From assembly GCA_046538375.1 (NCBI GenBank), contig JBKHJA010000131.1:1-5359 (forward strand): a stretch of DNA of 5,359 bases, given 5' to 3'. The notes below the pieces were generated by a model. That model made no database searches, was not told the DNA's origin, and saw only the letters and a list, made by a program, of their open reading frames with translations. The stretch is from JBKHJA01 sp046538375. GTDB lineage: Bacteria; Acidobacteriota; Aminicenantia; Aminicenantales; Aminicenantaceae. Of this stretch, positions 5,084 through 5,359 are shown piece after piece. The position numbers and the translations under genes were made by a program. The first letter of the stretch is position 1. Each line of letters opens with the position of its first letter.

Positions 5084-5359
5084 ATGTTAGCAACAACCAA
5101 GTCCATCCCGTTTTTCCTTTTTTTCGCAGTCCTTTTAACAGTCTTTGGCTGCCAGCAGCAGGCCCCTGCAGAAAAAGTGGATCTCGTTTTATTGAACGGA
5201 AATATAGTCACCATGAGTGACGAACTTCCCGGGGCACAGGCATTAGCCATAAAAGGAAACAAAATTATCAGTGTGGGCACAAAAAAAGACGTTGACCCTT
5301 TTATTGGAGAAGAAACAAAAATCATCGACCTGGATCAAAAGACAGTCATACCAGGTCTT
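5084..5359 (+). CDS. Lipoprotein amidohydrolase (metal-dependent hydrolase superfamily), N-terminal part, cut by window edge
   Basis: Seen: an open frame of 92 codons running off the right end with no stop. Residues 1-22 form a lipoprotein signal: a Lys at 6, a hydrophobic run (9-21), then VFGC with the lipid-bearing Cys23. The Phe at -2 is atypical but tolerated in bacterial lipoboxes. After a short Gln/Ala/Pro linker comes the small beta domain that opens amidohydrolases: VDLVLLNGNIVTM (32-44), AQALAIKGNKIISVG (51-65), and IIDLDQKTVIPGL (80-92). The last stretch is where the metal-binding HxH strand normally follows, just beyond the window. The pattern is closest to the YtcJ/imidazolonepropionase-like cyclic amide and amine hydrolases. 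Such proteins act on amide or C-N bonds outside the cytoplasm; the substrate is unknown. The start is firm because of the Shine-Dalgarno 5 bases upstream. It is transcribed away from the M28 peptidase. Confidence 0.9.
   Translation, partial: MLATTKSIPFFLFFAVLLTVFGCQQQAPAEKVDLVLLNGNIVTMSDELPGAQALAIKGNKIISVGTKKDVDPFIGEETKIIDLDQKTVIPGL

Noticed and set aside
1..5359. CRISPR array, tRNA, rRNA, insertion sequence or attachment site
   Set aside because: I saw no regularly spaced repeats, cloverleaf-like segment, transposase motif or terminal inverted repeats on either strand.

Overview
The window is an ordinary bacterial chromosomal segment with four complete genes and one partial gene. Two products carry export signals: a periplasmic-type peptidase and a lipoprotein-type amidohydrolase. 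Together with the gene style, this suggests an uncultured, protein- or peptide-degrading diderm of the Acidobacteriota/Aminicenantes sort. That placement is a guess from gene content; nothing here fixes the taxon. By eye the coding regions are moderate in GC, while the intergenic regions at 718-797, 1158-1354 and 4781-5083 are clearly AT-rich.

Layout. Positions 1-132 hold no gene that I can see. A minus-strand pair follows: an unrecognised all-helical 116-residue protein (798-1148) and, 89 bases downstream, a stand-alone SagB-type FMN oxidoreductase (133-708). A divergent intergenic region (1149-1354) has back-to-back sigma70-like promoters and a small cluster of AAGAATT motifs. The plus-strand promoter is near consensus (TTGACG, 17 bp, TATAAT) and drives a fold-type I aminotransferase (1355-2527). 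That gene converges, across a 48-base gap, on a 734-residue exported M28 metallopeptidase of the glutamate carboxypeptidase II type (2576-4780). A second divergent intergenic region (4781-5083) contains a perfect 16-bp palindrome between weak candidate promoters and a very T-rich leader. The leader precedes a strong ribosome binding site and the first 92 codons of a lipoprotein amidohydrolase, which runs off the right edge.

How the genes may fit together. The exported peptidase, the exported amidohydrolase and the cytoplasmic aminotransferase suit a scavenger life on peptides, amides and amino acids. They sit in separate transcription units, so a joint pathway is inference only. The SagB-like enzyme has no YcaO cyclodehydratase or precursor peptide beside it, so there is no sign here of an azole RiPP cluster.

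I found no convincing new biological system. The items most worth a second look are the unrecognised helical protein paired with SagB, the replaced S1-pocket arginines in the M28 peptidase, and the intergenic operator-like repeats.
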